From Ailanthus altissimus (Eukaryota; Streptophyta; Magnoliopsida; Sapindales; Simaroubaceae), in assembly GCA_946807835.1 (NCBI GenBank), contig OX327703.1:1433501-1497500 (forward strand): a stretch of DNA of 64,000 bases. The letters run 5' to 3'. Shown piece after piece: positions 1 through 13,312 of the stretch. Position numbers and translations under genes: made by a program. How positions within the stretch are numbered: position 1 is the first letter of the stretch; each line of letters opens with the position of its first letter. The notes under the pieces were generated by a model. It did no database searches, had not been told where the DNA came from, and saw only the letters and a program-made list of their open reading frames with translations.

Positions 1-744
1 ATCTCTTTACGTAATGGAATAACCTATATATCAAGCAAAATAACAAGAATTCAAAGTAGATAATAAAGAGCACAACGCAATCACTTATATGGTTCAAAAA
101 ATTGCCTACGTCCGTGGTGGATCTAAGAATCATAGTCTCTCTTATTAACTCCCTAGAAATTTTACAAGAACAATTTAAAGAAAAACCCTCAAAAGGACTT
201 AACGTTTAGTGTATCATTGCTCTACCACAAGTAATGAACACCCAAATGACAGTTCTACCCTAGTGTCTACCCAGTTCTTTCCTCTCTTAAAGTCTTTCTT
301 TAATGCTTAATTTCAACTAAAGGGTTCGCAAGTGTTTACATAGGGGTTATTACGTGCCTACTAACTTTATTCCTTATTAGAGTAAGAGTCTACTTGTTTT
401 GGAAGTCTAAACCTTCCCAAAACTCATAAATTCAGAACAAAAACAAACTTTCTTCGCTCTAGCGCCATGATTCTGAGGTCCTGGCGCTGCAGCGCTAGGT
501 CTTGATGCGTCCAGTGCTGCGGCACTGAAGTACTAATCTTGGCGCCGCAGCGTTGGTCCCTGTTACTAGCTCCACACTTTTTCTTCGCGTCTTTGATTTT
601 TGTTTTGCTTCCTCCTTCGTGTCTCACACGTCCTAGACTTTCCCATACGTGTCCCATACATTCTAGACTTCTTGTGACTCTCCTTTTTTATATTCATCTT
701 AATTCTTATCCAAACAAAATTGTTGAATCACCAAATCTCCAATA
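1..744 (+). mobile_element. Truncated copia-type LTR, cut by the left window edge
   Basis: This segment aligns along its whole length with 50550-51333. Shared landmarks include the 'cctacgtcc' block, the 'ctcccta' block, a GC-rich palindromic patch (here about 430-560) and the terminal 'gttgaatcacc' block. The better copy starts with TG at 50348, so this one lacks its first roughly 200 bases, which lie outside the window. Its 3' end at about 744 abuts the surviving part of exon 1 of reductase copy A, so the insertion destroyed that exon. Short reading frames on both strands here look like chance. Calling it a copia LTR rests on size, TG start and overall style; no coding part is visible. Confidence 0.6.
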
Positions 745-2690
<1,946 letters not shown>

Positions 2691-2925
2691 AAAATTAATT
2701 TGCTTGTTTTGACTCATAGAATATCTTTTTTATTTTATAGGGGAAAGTTTCGAACTCACAATCTCCATTTCAATGGAGGAATAATCCATTGCAAAATATT
2801 TATCACTGATAAATGCTTCATGGGCGTATCTTTTAGTATATCGGAGCTGGATATAATTTGGGATTGGACTATTTTACACACTTTTAGTAAAGTAAGTAAT
2901 GTGATTATACTTTATAATTACTAAT

Positions 2926-3478
2926 TATTCGTGTTATAAAATTTAGGGACAGAATCCGTGTATGTCTAATATCCTACTAGACCATATGAGCCTCAGAATC
3001 GTGAAAAATTGAGTTTGGGGGTTCACGAAATAAGGCTACCCCAAATTGGGTTGACAGAAAATGAGGTTTAAGCTAAATTTGGGTTGTGGGATAACAAGCA
3101 AACTACAAAGCTTAGGTGCTTCTCAAAGAAGAACAAGCAAAGCTTTGATAGTAAGGCTATAAGTTTCAACAAGCAAGGACATATGTTCTGGGTTGAATAA
3201 AAAGAACGAGACTAAAGACTAAAGAAAAAATTGAATAGCTTGTATTGTACTGTTTGTTGAATGAATAGTTGATCCCTTACAATAAGAAAAATAAGTTTTT
3301 ATATAGACTATAAAATTCTACTTCAACCATCTTAATCTTAAAAAGGTAGGAATTCTAATAAATTAAAACTTCCTATAATAACAAATAACTTATTGGGCAA
3401 CATATTACTCACTTTGACTTAGATAAGACTACAAAAATAAATTGGCCCACTATACAATGTTTTAGGTCAGTATCAACA
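2926..3478 (-). repeat. 3' LTR of the outer Ty3 element
   Basis: Direct counterpart of 18048-18571, sharing blocks such as 'aacaagcaaact', 'gtttcaacaagcaa' and 'tgttgaatgaatagttgat'. The left border starts TA where the partner starts TG, and the right border ends 'tatcaaca'. A polypurine tract lies just outside at 3479-3490 when read on the minus strand. Confidence 0.85.
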
Positions 3479-4461
3479 ATGCTCCCACAAGTTGATCAAA
3501 AATATGATTTTTGCTAAGCCTTGTAACTCTTTAATTAGCTAGCTGATCTCTCTTTTTTCTAAGAACTCGACTCCGTTAATTTTTATGCTATAACTCTAAA
3601 ACATTCACCTTTGAAGACCTTTGATATTACCCTGCAATACATCTAGGCTAACTGATCGGCTTGCATTTGACATTTCCTTGGGAGGTCGCCCGTGCCATTT
3701 TACTATTGACTGAGATCATTTTGTAACACTCCTCTAGGAATCGCCCCATCAAACAAGCTTCATACAAATCCGCTTTAAACATAAATTATTCTTCTGATCG
3801 CCCATGTTAAGTGATGATTTCTAATTTTAGCCATTAGCCAGAATCACCTTGGGTACTTGTTTTGGAGGCCGACACTTCATTGTAGATTATTACTAAAATA
3901 GTCTATGTTAATCATTTGGGCTTTAACCATAAGTAGAAATTGCCTTGAATGAGGAGTCTGCCCTATGTTTGACTCTTCTTTATAAGTTATCTCTAAAATT
4001 GTTTGTTGCACAAGTACTAATGATATGCTTAAAAATTGCCTAGCTGCGACTTAAGATCTACTTTCATTTCGGCTAATCTTATCATTACTTCTGAAAATCA
4101 CATGTGTTTTACTAGAATCCTTTCAAATGGCTCTTTACGATATTAGAACCAACCGATCGTCATGATCTTTATTCTACACTTATATTGGCCTTTAATCTTA
4201 TTGTGCCAAGCCAATATTTCTTACACTTGGATTTATTTGTAAACTAGTTTCATAAATAACTCTTTATTTGCCCTTGTAACCATTATTAATGAATTGTCAG
4301 TAACTATTATAGCATTAATTAATAACAGTCATATCACTACAACTATCTCATCATTGACTTAGTATTAATTTAAAATATAACTATCCCATCATTGCCCCCT
4401 ATTAAATGTCAAATTATTAAGGCTCTCTATGCGACCTTTTACTTTTACTGCCCTTGAGCTC

Positions 4462-4469
4462 TATAAAAA
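4462..4469 (+). promoter_or_regulatory. Possible TATA box of the antisense PMD unit
   Basis: TATAAAAA follows a mixed-composition stretch and precedes a pyrimidine-rich leader about 170 bp upstream of the first coding-like segment (4640 onward, plus strand). Position and orientation fit a plant core promoter driving the antisense gene inside the outer retroelement. No transcription evidence is available. Confidence 0.4.
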
Positions 4470-4639
4470 TATACTACTACATTTTTACTTTACTTTTCCC
4501 CCTCTAGCAATCTTGATCTCTCTCAACCTCACCAAGGCAATCTTCAAATGTTCTTTGGCAGTCAATCTTCAATTACCTTCAAGGTAATTTTCTATAATTT
4601 TACTTTTTTTTATCTTTCTTTTCAAGTTATTACTTTTAA

Positions 4640-7120
4640 TCTTGTTTAGAGTAGATTTCAATTTTCTTCTTTATCTTTTAAATGTAGTCTTAGTAAAATA
4701 TCTTCCAAATCGACTACCACTACTCGGTCTAAGAAAATCAGGACGATTGAGGCTGAAGAAACACCTCTTACTCTGCACATAAGATCCCAAGAGATAGAAG
4801 AAAGTGACAAGGTAACTACTAAAGTACTTTCCTATGTGGCCTATTTCTCTAATTATATCTTAGGACCTTATGAATCCTCTTCATAGTTGACTACCTTAAG
4901 TTTTTTCCTACTCACTTTAAGGACCCTATGTGATTTGGCTAAGAGCGGGACATGACTATTTAGTCGACTTCTAAATCAATTAGGTCTGCCAAAATTGACT
5001 AACAATTTTAGAAGCTAGCTAAACCGTTTAGAACCTCATTTTTCCTCCATCTGAAAATCAACAAGGATTTATGATCTTATTCATCTTTTCAGATATAAAA
5101 TCCCCCTCTATAATGACCTTGTCTTAGCCACTTTACTTTTCTTATCGAGACCCTACTTTAAGTACGATTATATGTCGCCCACTCTTTATGACTTAACTGT
5201 GCTTTTTAATTTGCCAGTGCATGGCATTGAAATAAATGTTAAACTCTTAGTTGGTGAGGTCGATCAATACATTTTTAGAGCCAAGTCTAGTTTTGGTAAA
5301 TTCATGAGAATAATTTAAGAAAAAATGGTTCCTCTCTTTAAGGACTAAGCATATCACCTTCCTTTTGTACTAGTTGTACAAGTACAACCTGTGTACCTCT
5401 TCTTAAAAAATAATAAGGGAATATCTAAAAGGAGAAATCCCCTAGCTTATGGCTCAAACCTAGCTTTAAGTCAATGTTCCTCTCCTATTTGTATAAAAGT
5501 CTTTTTGAAATCCTTCCTTCTAAAGGTGAGTCGACCTTTCCAAATGCCGGTGGTCCTCTCTAGATCATTTATGTTTGGATATTGGCTTACTTCCCTCTCA
5601 TTTTTCTTTTTAACTTCATAGCCAAATTAATAACGACTTAGTTGCTATGCCCCTTGGCTTTTTCAGTGACAAATAAAAAATCTTAGTTTTAAGGACTTCT
5701 TTAAATTCTTTTATACCACATCTTATCTAAAAGATAGAGCTTTTTGTCAACTTCGGCCAATCTATTTTGGACCCAAATGGGCTAAATGGTCTTATAAAGG
5801 TCAAAACTGTACTCCCAAAGAGGTCAATCTAGATGCAGAGTAACATAAGTCTTGGATGAGCTGTTTGACAGCTCATGACCAACATCACGAGGCAGTCATA
5901 GTCTCTGGGAATAATAACAAGTACAAAACAAAGATTTATGACCCTTTGTGGGCTACTTGCCAATTTAGATGTATCCAATCCTTTCCAAATCCCAACTTAT
6001 TTTCGGTCAATCAAAAATTTAACAATAGGGTTGTCTTTAGGGAACCCTTCTTTGTCGACCAAACTTTTGAAGACTCTAGTCTATTAAAGAAATCTCTTTA
6101 ATAGGTCGACGTCCCTATTTCTTATGATCGCCTAGGACTATTTGATCAATATTAGGAGGCAATAGATGACCAATATTTCATTCTCTCTTTTGATGTAGCA
6201 TTTGTCTGCCACGATTTTAAAGTAACTAACATTAGTGTTGTGTGCAAGTTGGCCATAACATGACATGGGGTAAGCTGATCCAAGAAATTTTAGACTTTCA
6301 ATCTTTTTATAAATTTAAATTCAATTGTATAAATTAAAATAAATGAGGAGTTTATGGTCGGCCATTGAACGTCAAACTCAATAGGTTTGCTCTGACAGCC
6401 CTTAATTAGAGGAGGTATTATTCGAACTACCATTTATAGATCCAAGACCCCCAATCCCAATGCAAACGTTTAACATTACTAGTGATATACTAAGCAGGAG
6501 AAAAATCAGCTTACATGGACCCGTTTTTCCCTTGATAACTATTATAAACTGGTTTTTGACCCTGAATCAGTGAGAATCATTGGCGATACGAGCCAATAAG
6601 GTATTAAAAATATTTCTTTTTACCATACTTGTAAATTTTCTAATTTTTAATTTCTTGGCAATCTATTGCAGAGGCTATTCTTACTCGTGTAAATGCCCCA
6701 CCTACCTGTAAAGAGGATCTAGCACCTCTCAAGAAATGCATTAAGGTAATTTTGATCACTTCATTTTAAAGTTTCTTGGATTTATTTTATAGAGGTCGAC
6801 CACTTATCTTTCTTTTATTTCAAACAACTGCCAAGAAGCCACCCACGATAAAGATCATCCACTCTAAGTCGGCCTCTAAAATATCGACTACTTCCCACCA
6901 ATCGGCAACACCTACTCTTTTTCTAACTCTAACTAGTAAATCATCTAAGCTTGCTTTTGATGTTCAAGGCACACAAGAGCTAAGCCCTTCATCCATTTTT
7001 GAACCATTGCTCGGAGTGATGCCTCCGCAGTCTACTCTAATTGGTAATCTTACAATTAAGGAGCCTCCTCAGCTTGGCGGAGTGACCTCAGCTATTGATA
7101 TGTTATCCATGCTTCTCTAA
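4640..7120 (+). pseudogene. Plant mobile domain (PMD)-like gene, decayed, antisense within the Ty3 element
   Basis: Fragments in shifting + frames together resemble the plant mobile domain (aminotransferase-like, PF10536) proteins. About 5160-5260 reads like the 'SPTLYDLTVLFNLPVHG' segment. About 5350-5640 gives the 'FLLY.LYKY ... SRPFQ ... WLTSLSFF' segment. 5856-6101 gives 'IYDPLWATCQF' with the following hydrophobic stretch. 6776-7120 is a low-complexity Ser/Thr/Pro-rich tail. GT and AG signals between blocks (for example 4812 and 6601-6671) suggest the parent had introns. Frameshifts and stops make it non-functional. It ends roughly 130 bp from the truncated RT and runs opposite to gag-pol. 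Antisense extra genes of this type are known in some plant Ty3 lineages; the family match here is by eye. Confidence 0.7.
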
Positions 7121-7249
7121 GAATCATCTGATAGTAGTAAGGAATTTGATGATGACTTTTTCTACTAGAATCAATTTCCCATGTCTCAGCTATGTAAAAC
7201 AACATGATTAAGGTAATCCATTAACTAAAAGGAATGAAAAGCAAAATGG

Positions 7250-7660
7250 TCAACTCAATTCTTGATTAATATCCGATTGTATCCAGAATGCCCATCAAGA
7301 AAACTCATGATCTTATAGCATCAACCAACATATCGGCTATGGGCATGGGATACTCATCTTTAGGAGTTGCTAAGTTAAAATTCTTAAAATCGATACAAAG
7401 TCTTAACTTGTCGTTCTTTGTAATAACGAGAACAACATTAGACAACCATTAAATAGTTAGTTGGCCTAATAAAATTGACTTAGAGAAGCCTCTTGATTTC
7501 TTCAACAATCTTATCCTTGACTTCGCATAACATTCTTCACATATATTTCTTTTATGATTGATATCCTTCTTTGGTCGAGAGGCCATGTTCGACCAAATCT
7601 CGACTCATACTACACAATTCTGTATAATCCCATGCGAAGCAATCTCTGAACTCCCTCAAA
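7250..7660 (-). pseudogene. Ty3 reverse transcriptase N-terminal remnant
   Basis: Read on the minus strand, frames here follow the start of a plant Ty3 RT: a FAWDYTEL-like linker near 7650-7600, 'DKIVEEIKRLL' near 7530-7490, a degenerate 'FIRPT' and 'CIDF' block near 7460-7400, and 'PMPIADMLVDAI' near 7345-7305. Several stops interrupt it, and the palm motif with YxDD, RNase H and integrase are missing. The remnant is cut off near 7250 where sequence related to the antisense PMD unit begins, so the deletion removed most of pol. Confidence 0.75.
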
Positions 7661-7974
7661 ATCGCTGCTAGATTTTTTTTATAGGCTGGGTCTAAATGTT
7701 CACTAATGCAAATTAGCCTAAGATCGACCTCAATGTCTAAGTTGATTTCTTTATGTTTTCTTTATACTTGAAGATTGTGGTCGTCTAGCTTGGGTAGTGT
7801 CATTTTAAAGATGTGTGTATCGTCGATCACCAGTCTGACCAAGTCTCTTTTCTTATCATCTGATGTAATCTCTCTTGAGGATTATGGTTGTGATAGTTGG
7901 ATCATACAAAGAGGTAGACACCACCTAATTGTTACCTTTAATGGTTTTGAGTTAGCATGAATTATCTAGACCGA

Positions 7975-8454
7975 TCCGTTTAGTTACCATCTAAAGATTA
8001 TCTGATGCATGCCGAATGGTAAGGTTTTATTAGAATGAATCCAATCTCATCCTAGTAAGACATTATAGCCACTCAATACATTGACTACATAGAATGGTTT
8101 ATCTCTTTCTATGTAACCTATCTTTACCTTCAAAGAAATAAAGCCATCAACTGGTGTTTCATGTCCAGTAAAATCAGTCATAACCACCTCTGATGATTTC
8201 AGGTCGTCCTTTTTTATCCCAAACTTTTTTAAAATTCTCAGAGGTTGAATATTGACACCCAATCCATTATCGATAAGGAACCCTTTACAAGGGATCCCAT
8301 TGAGATCAGCCTTAACATAAAGAGGCTGAATTTGTTGAGTCATATATTTTATTGAATGAGAAAAAATAAGTGATGCCAATTTTTTTGGTTCATCCTCTAT
8401 AACATAGCATACCTTTACCATATCCCTATTTAAGGTCGAGGCCTGACTTGGCAT
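7975..8454 (-). pseudogene. Ty3 aspartic protease remnant
   Basis: An open frame of 135 residues (8454-8047, minus) continues past a stop into a GRDWIHSNK-like block near 8040-7990, typical of protease ends in plant Ty3 elements. The active-site region reads 'FLIDNGLGVNI' where functional relatives have D-[ST/G]-G-A/S, so the catalytic triplet looks mutated (DNG). The downstream 'VNVLSGYNVLLG' matches the usual second hydrophobic motif. It belongs between gag and RT of the outer element. Confidence 0.75.
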
Positions 8455-9066
8455 TGACTAGAACAACTCTGGCAATAAGACAACCATGTTGATAGCATCT
8501 CTCTAAACATCTTCTTGCTCAGTTACCCTTAGTTAGCTTAATTATCGTGGTCAGCCAAATTATATTGGTCGGCTAAGTCTCCTCCATCAAGTTTATCCCT
8601 ATTAACTAGTAGCCAGACCAACCTTTGGGGTTTGTTATCTCCATTAATCAGCTTAGCTGGTTGTCGATCCCTAATTGCTCTATCCCCATAAAGCTTCTAG
8701 TTGAGACTGTTTATTTTGACCAAGGTTTCCTCAACTTCTTGGTCTTCGTCCAGATTTTAGATGGTTTTCTCGAAGCACCTCAATTGTTCTCATATTTGCA
8801 ACCTTCTCTTCTAAGTTTTATTTGGCCTTGGATTTGAGTAAACTTGTTTGCCTAACCAATCAAATATACTATATCTTAGGATGTTGACCTCTTATTAGCC
8901 GACCTTGTTAGCCCTAGCTTTAAAAGTTCTGGTGGGCTGTTGAGAAATCGACCTTTCTCCTAACTCACCCTAGACCTTCTCAAAAGTGGTTTAACATTAA
9001 GGGTAAACCAAGCATGTTTTCTTAGAGGTCAACTGGTTACATGAAGGTGGCTTCATTGTGACTATT

Positions 9067-10569
9067 TGATAGGGGCATAAAAGCACTAGTAGAATTTGTA
9101 CTTAACTTTTGTACTTTGCTCCAAATCATAAGTATTTGACTGTTTAATTGTGTTTTTTGATCATAAACAGATGCAAGATGGAAAAATGTGACGCAGAGGA
9201 ACAAACAGGAGGCAAATCGGAGGTCAAACGAAGAAGTTACGCTTATAATACAAAAGTAGCACAGCAACAGGTGGCTGAGCCCCGCGGCGCCCAGATCTGA
9301 GCGCCGCAGTGCCCAAAACAGCGTGTGAGCGCCACAGCGCTCAGCACCCAGCGCCGCGGCACTCATCGATGTCTTGACATACCTGTACTCGTGCCTAGCG
9401 CCGTGGCGCCCATGCGGATGTTTAAATACCCTTCTAAACTCGCCTATTGAGGTGGGGATTCGAAGCTCCTCGTGCCTAGCGCCGTGGCGCCCATGCGGAT
9501 GTTTAAATACCCTTCTAAACTCGCCTATTGAGGTGGGGATTCGAAGCTCCTCGTGCCTAGGGTTTCTCATAGCAACAAAAACACTCTTTTGAGGAAAAAA
9601 TAGAAAAACTTAGCAAGGAGAATAACACAAGCAACAAACACACATTCAAGCCAAAAAAATCAAGGTGAAGTTATTGAAGATTGAAAATTGGGGAATCAAC
9701 TCTTAAGCAACCAAGACAAGAGGAAGAAGAACAACTCAGGGGATCACTTGTTTTGTTTTATTCCTTACTTTTAAGAGATGATTTCGTTCATTATATTTTT
9801 ATACTTTTTCTTTGATATTCTTGTTTTGAACATGAGCTAATTTCTTTTGATCTAGGGTTAGACGTTATTGAACCTAGTATGTAATTGATTCTTTTAATCT
9901 CTTAGTTATAAACTTTTATTCCTTAATTGATTCGATCTATCTATGCTTAATGCTTTCATTATACTTGATCACTATTTTGATTGTTTATGAACTATGATAA
10001 CTTTGACAAAAGGAATCATGTGTTTAGCCTATGGTAAATTGATACATGATCATAGGGTAACATCTATGAGTTCCATCTAGGATAGACATATATCTAGGTG
10101 GCATGTATGGTTTGATTAGACTTAGTCTTAATGAGTTGCATCTTATTCGGATTACCATAGACATATAGGTAATTGTTAGGGTGTGATATTATCATTCGAC
10201 TGTCGACAGAAGCTTATGATGAAATCAGTGTCTAGCCAATCAATTGATAAAAATGGAATAACTAAGGGGTTAAAGGATTCAGTGAACTACTAGGGGATAC
10301 GTTGATACCCTAAATTACTTATCAATTTAGTGAATTCTATCTTTAAGTATTTACAATATTTTAATGAGGTTCAATTTGATAGCAATAATTTAGCTAGTTA
10401 AACTCCATCCTTAAAGCTAATCTGGATAAATGTAAAGTAGAGTAATTTTAGTATTCGATTGAAGAAAATAGAAACAATAGTCTCTGTGGGATCGATAATC
10501 TAGACTTAGTCCTATATTACTTGATACAAAAAGCGTGCACTTGCGCTAGGTCAATAAAATAGACAATCA
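9067..10569 (+). repeat. 5' LTR of the Athila-like element
   Basis: 1503 bp, starting 'tgataggggc' and ending 'gacaatca'. It is about 105 bp longer than its partner, explained by an extra 81-bp tandem unit (9391-9552) and a roughly 22-bp expansion in the GC-rich patch near 9290-9310. The TTTAAATA sequence at 9421-9428 is a candidate TATA element. Confidence 0.92.
9391..9552 (+). repeat. 81-bp tandem duplication inside the 5' LTR
   Basis: Units start at 9391 and 9472, each opening with 'gtgcctagcgccgtggcgcc'. A third 'gtgcctag' at 9553 begins the unique downstream part. Each unit carries one GC-rich palindromic motif and one TTTAAATA, so the candidate core promoter is doubled. The 3' LTR has a single copy. 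Confidence 0.93.
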
Positions 10570-10575
10570 AATTTT

Positions 10576-10593
10576 TGGCGCCGTTGCCGGGGA
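10576..10593 (+). promoter_or_regulatory. Primer binding site, tRNA-Asp type
   Basis: 'tggcgccgttgccgggga' starts 7 bp after the 5' LTR and, as I recall it, is the exact complement of the 3' end of plant tRNA-Asp (anticodon GTC). This primer is characteristic of Athila and related Ty3 elements. Confidence 0.92.
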
Positions 10594-10753
10594 CTATTTT
10601 ATCTAATCTTAGATCGATACTAATACCATACTATTTTACTTTTACTTCAAATTTTATTTTTATTTCATTATTGGTATTGGTATTTTTCCATTCTAGTTAA
10701 TAATTATATATTTTTGTTTTTCAAATTTTTTATATTTTTATTTTTGATAGTTC

Positions 10754-13312
10754 ATGCAAAGAACCAAGAGTGATGATTCAACATCTTTTGATCCTGAGAT
10801 TGAAAGAACATTCCGGAGACTTCGTAGAGAACAACATCAAAACAGAAACATGGCAGAGAATTACGCTGTGTTTGAGCCGATGAATTCGTAGAGATCGTTG
10901 AGGGATTATGCTGTTCCTACAACAGAAGGCATTCAGTCTAGTATTCGACGCCCCATTATTAATTCAAACAACTTTGAAATCAAACCAAGTACTATTCAAA
11001 TGCTTAAAGAATCTGTGCAATTCAGTGGAGCTCCCAATAATGATCCCAACATGCATATCGTAAACTTCTTGGAGATTTGCGATACATTCAAGTTCAACGG
11101 AGTTTCAGATGATGCCATCAGGTTGCGACTATTCCCTTTCTCATTGAGGGATAAGGCCAAGAGCTGGTTGATGTCATTACCATCAGGATCTATATCAATG
11201 TGGGATGACCTAGCACAGAAGTTCTTAGCGAAGTTTTTTCCACCAGCGAAGACAGCTAAGATGAGGAATGACATCACCTCATTTGTGCAGATTGAAGGTG
11301 AGTCATTATACGAAGCATGGGAACGATTCAAGGATATATTGAGGAAGTGTCCCCATCATGGAGTTCCAAAATGGTTATTAGTTCAGACGTTCTACAACGG
11401 GCTAGTGAGTCATTTAAGGACAATTATCGATGCCGCTGCTGGAGGAGCTCTGATGAACAAGTCCACAGATGAAGCATATGAGTTATTAGAAGAGATGGCA
11501 TCTAATGGCTATCAATGGCCTGCTGAAAGAGTCACACCAAGGAAGGTTGCTGGAGTTTATGAGATTGATGCATTTAATGCATTGGCTGCGCAGATCAACA
11601 TATTAACCAAGAGGTTTGATTCTATAAATGCTATCAAGACCCAGATTGCGACTTGTGACTTCTGTGGCAATAATCATTTGAATGGGCAATGCATGGAGTC
11701 AGCAAACTATGTGGAGAACCATAATAGACAGCAGAATAGCCCGCATTCAAATTACTATAATCCAGGGTGGAGAAATCATCCAAATTTTTCTTGGAGTGGC
11801 AACCAAGGCCAGAAACTTAAACCAAACCTACCCGGATTTCATCCCCCATGGGAAACAAAAGCATCCTTGAAAGATATGTTTATGCAGTACATGAAGTCGA
11901 ATGATGCTATTCTACAAAACCATTCTGCATCTTTGAAAAATCTAGAGACTCAAATGGGGCAACTTGCTGCAGCACTAAATAATCGACCTCAAGGGACTTT
12001 ACCAAGCAACACTGAAGCTAATCCAAGAGGAAGTGTAGAGCAATGCCAAGTCGTCAACTTACGAAGTGGTAAGATCTTACATAATGACACACTACCAACA
12101 TCACTTCCAAAGATGAAGGAAAATGAGAAGGTTGATCAACAAGAAAATGTACAACCATATAGACCACCTATTCCTTTTCCTCAAAGGTTACAGAGGTGCA
12201 AAACAAGTGCTGAAACTGAAAAATTACAGCAAGAAAATCCTGAAAGTGTAGAAAAGAAAGATGAACAGTATACAAGTACAGAAAATGTACAAAAATAGCC
12301 CTGGCAGTCATTCACACCTCCTCCACCATTTCCACAGAGGCTGCAAAATAAGAGATTAGATAAGCAATTCTCTAAATTTCTTGATGTTTTTAAGAAATTA
12401 CATATTAATCTCCCTTTTGCAGATGCGCTTGAACAAATGCCTAATTATGTCAAGTTCATGAAGAACATTCTTGCCAAGAAGAAGAAACTGGAGGATTATG
12501 AGACAGTGGCATTGACAGAAAAGTGTAGCGCTATTCTTCAGAAAAAGCTACCTCTTAAGCTCAAAGATCCTGAGAGATTTACCATACCGTGCTCTATTGG
12601 CAATCATGATCTAGGTAAAGCCCTGTGCGATCTAGGAGCGAGCATTAATCTCATGCTCTTTTCTATCTACAACAAGCTAGGTTTAAGAGAAGCAAAATCG
12701 ATCAATATCACACTTCAACTTGCTGATCGTTCTCTCGTCTACCCGAAGGGAATTATTGAAGACGTGCTAGTAAAGGTGGATAAATTCATCTTTCCCGTCG
12801 ATTTTATTGTTCTAGACATGGAAGAAGATAAAGAGATCCCTATCATCCTTGGAAGACCCTTTTTAGTTACAGGACATACGATCATTGATGTTCAAAAAGG
12901 GGAGATGACCATGAGGATACAAGATGACACTACAACATTTAAAGTCTTCAAGGAAATTAAGTTGCCAGCTAAAGGTGAAGACTGTTGTAACATTGATGTG
13001 GTGCACCTAAATACTAAAGAACTTAAAGACATGGAGATATTAAACCCTCACATTAAAAAGAATGTGTTAAGCCATAGAAGGAGAAGAAAGAAGAAGAAGA
13101 AGAAGAAGCAGCAGTTTGATGAGAGGATAAAAGAAAATGCCACAAGAGAAGCACTTCACCGATCTAGGATTCAAGTCTTTCCAGATAAGCACAAGAAAGA
13201 AGAACAAGTTGCTACCCAAGGTCTAAGTGTAAGAATGTGGAAGCCAAATGAGCGGAAGCCCAGCAAGCTTACATACAAAGATGTTTCTACTATTAACAAT
13301 TATCCTCCATAA
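10754..13312 (+). pseudogene. Gag-protease polyprotein of the Athila-like element, two in-frame stops
   Basis: One frame runs from ATG 10754 to 13312 (about 850 codons), broken by TAG at 10889-10891 and TAG at 12296-12298. Residues from about 75 to 260 form a plant retrotransposon gag domain, with the typical LRLFPFSLRD, KAKSWL, FLAKFFPP and YNGL blocks. A zinc-finger-like 'CDFCGNNHLNGQC' lies at about 11659-11697. The protease (about 12560-12960) has the Athila-type active site 'DLGASINLM' and a later 'IPIILGRPFL' motif. A Lys-rich run near 13080-13110 precedes the tail. There is no RT, RNase H or integrase. Gag would build the particle and the protease would cut it. Apart from the two stops, the reading frame is well preserved. 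Confidence 0.88.

Noticed and set aside
9037..9592. Long frames across the 5' LTR on both strands
   Set aside because: They result from the 81-bp duplication without stops and have no protein similarity.
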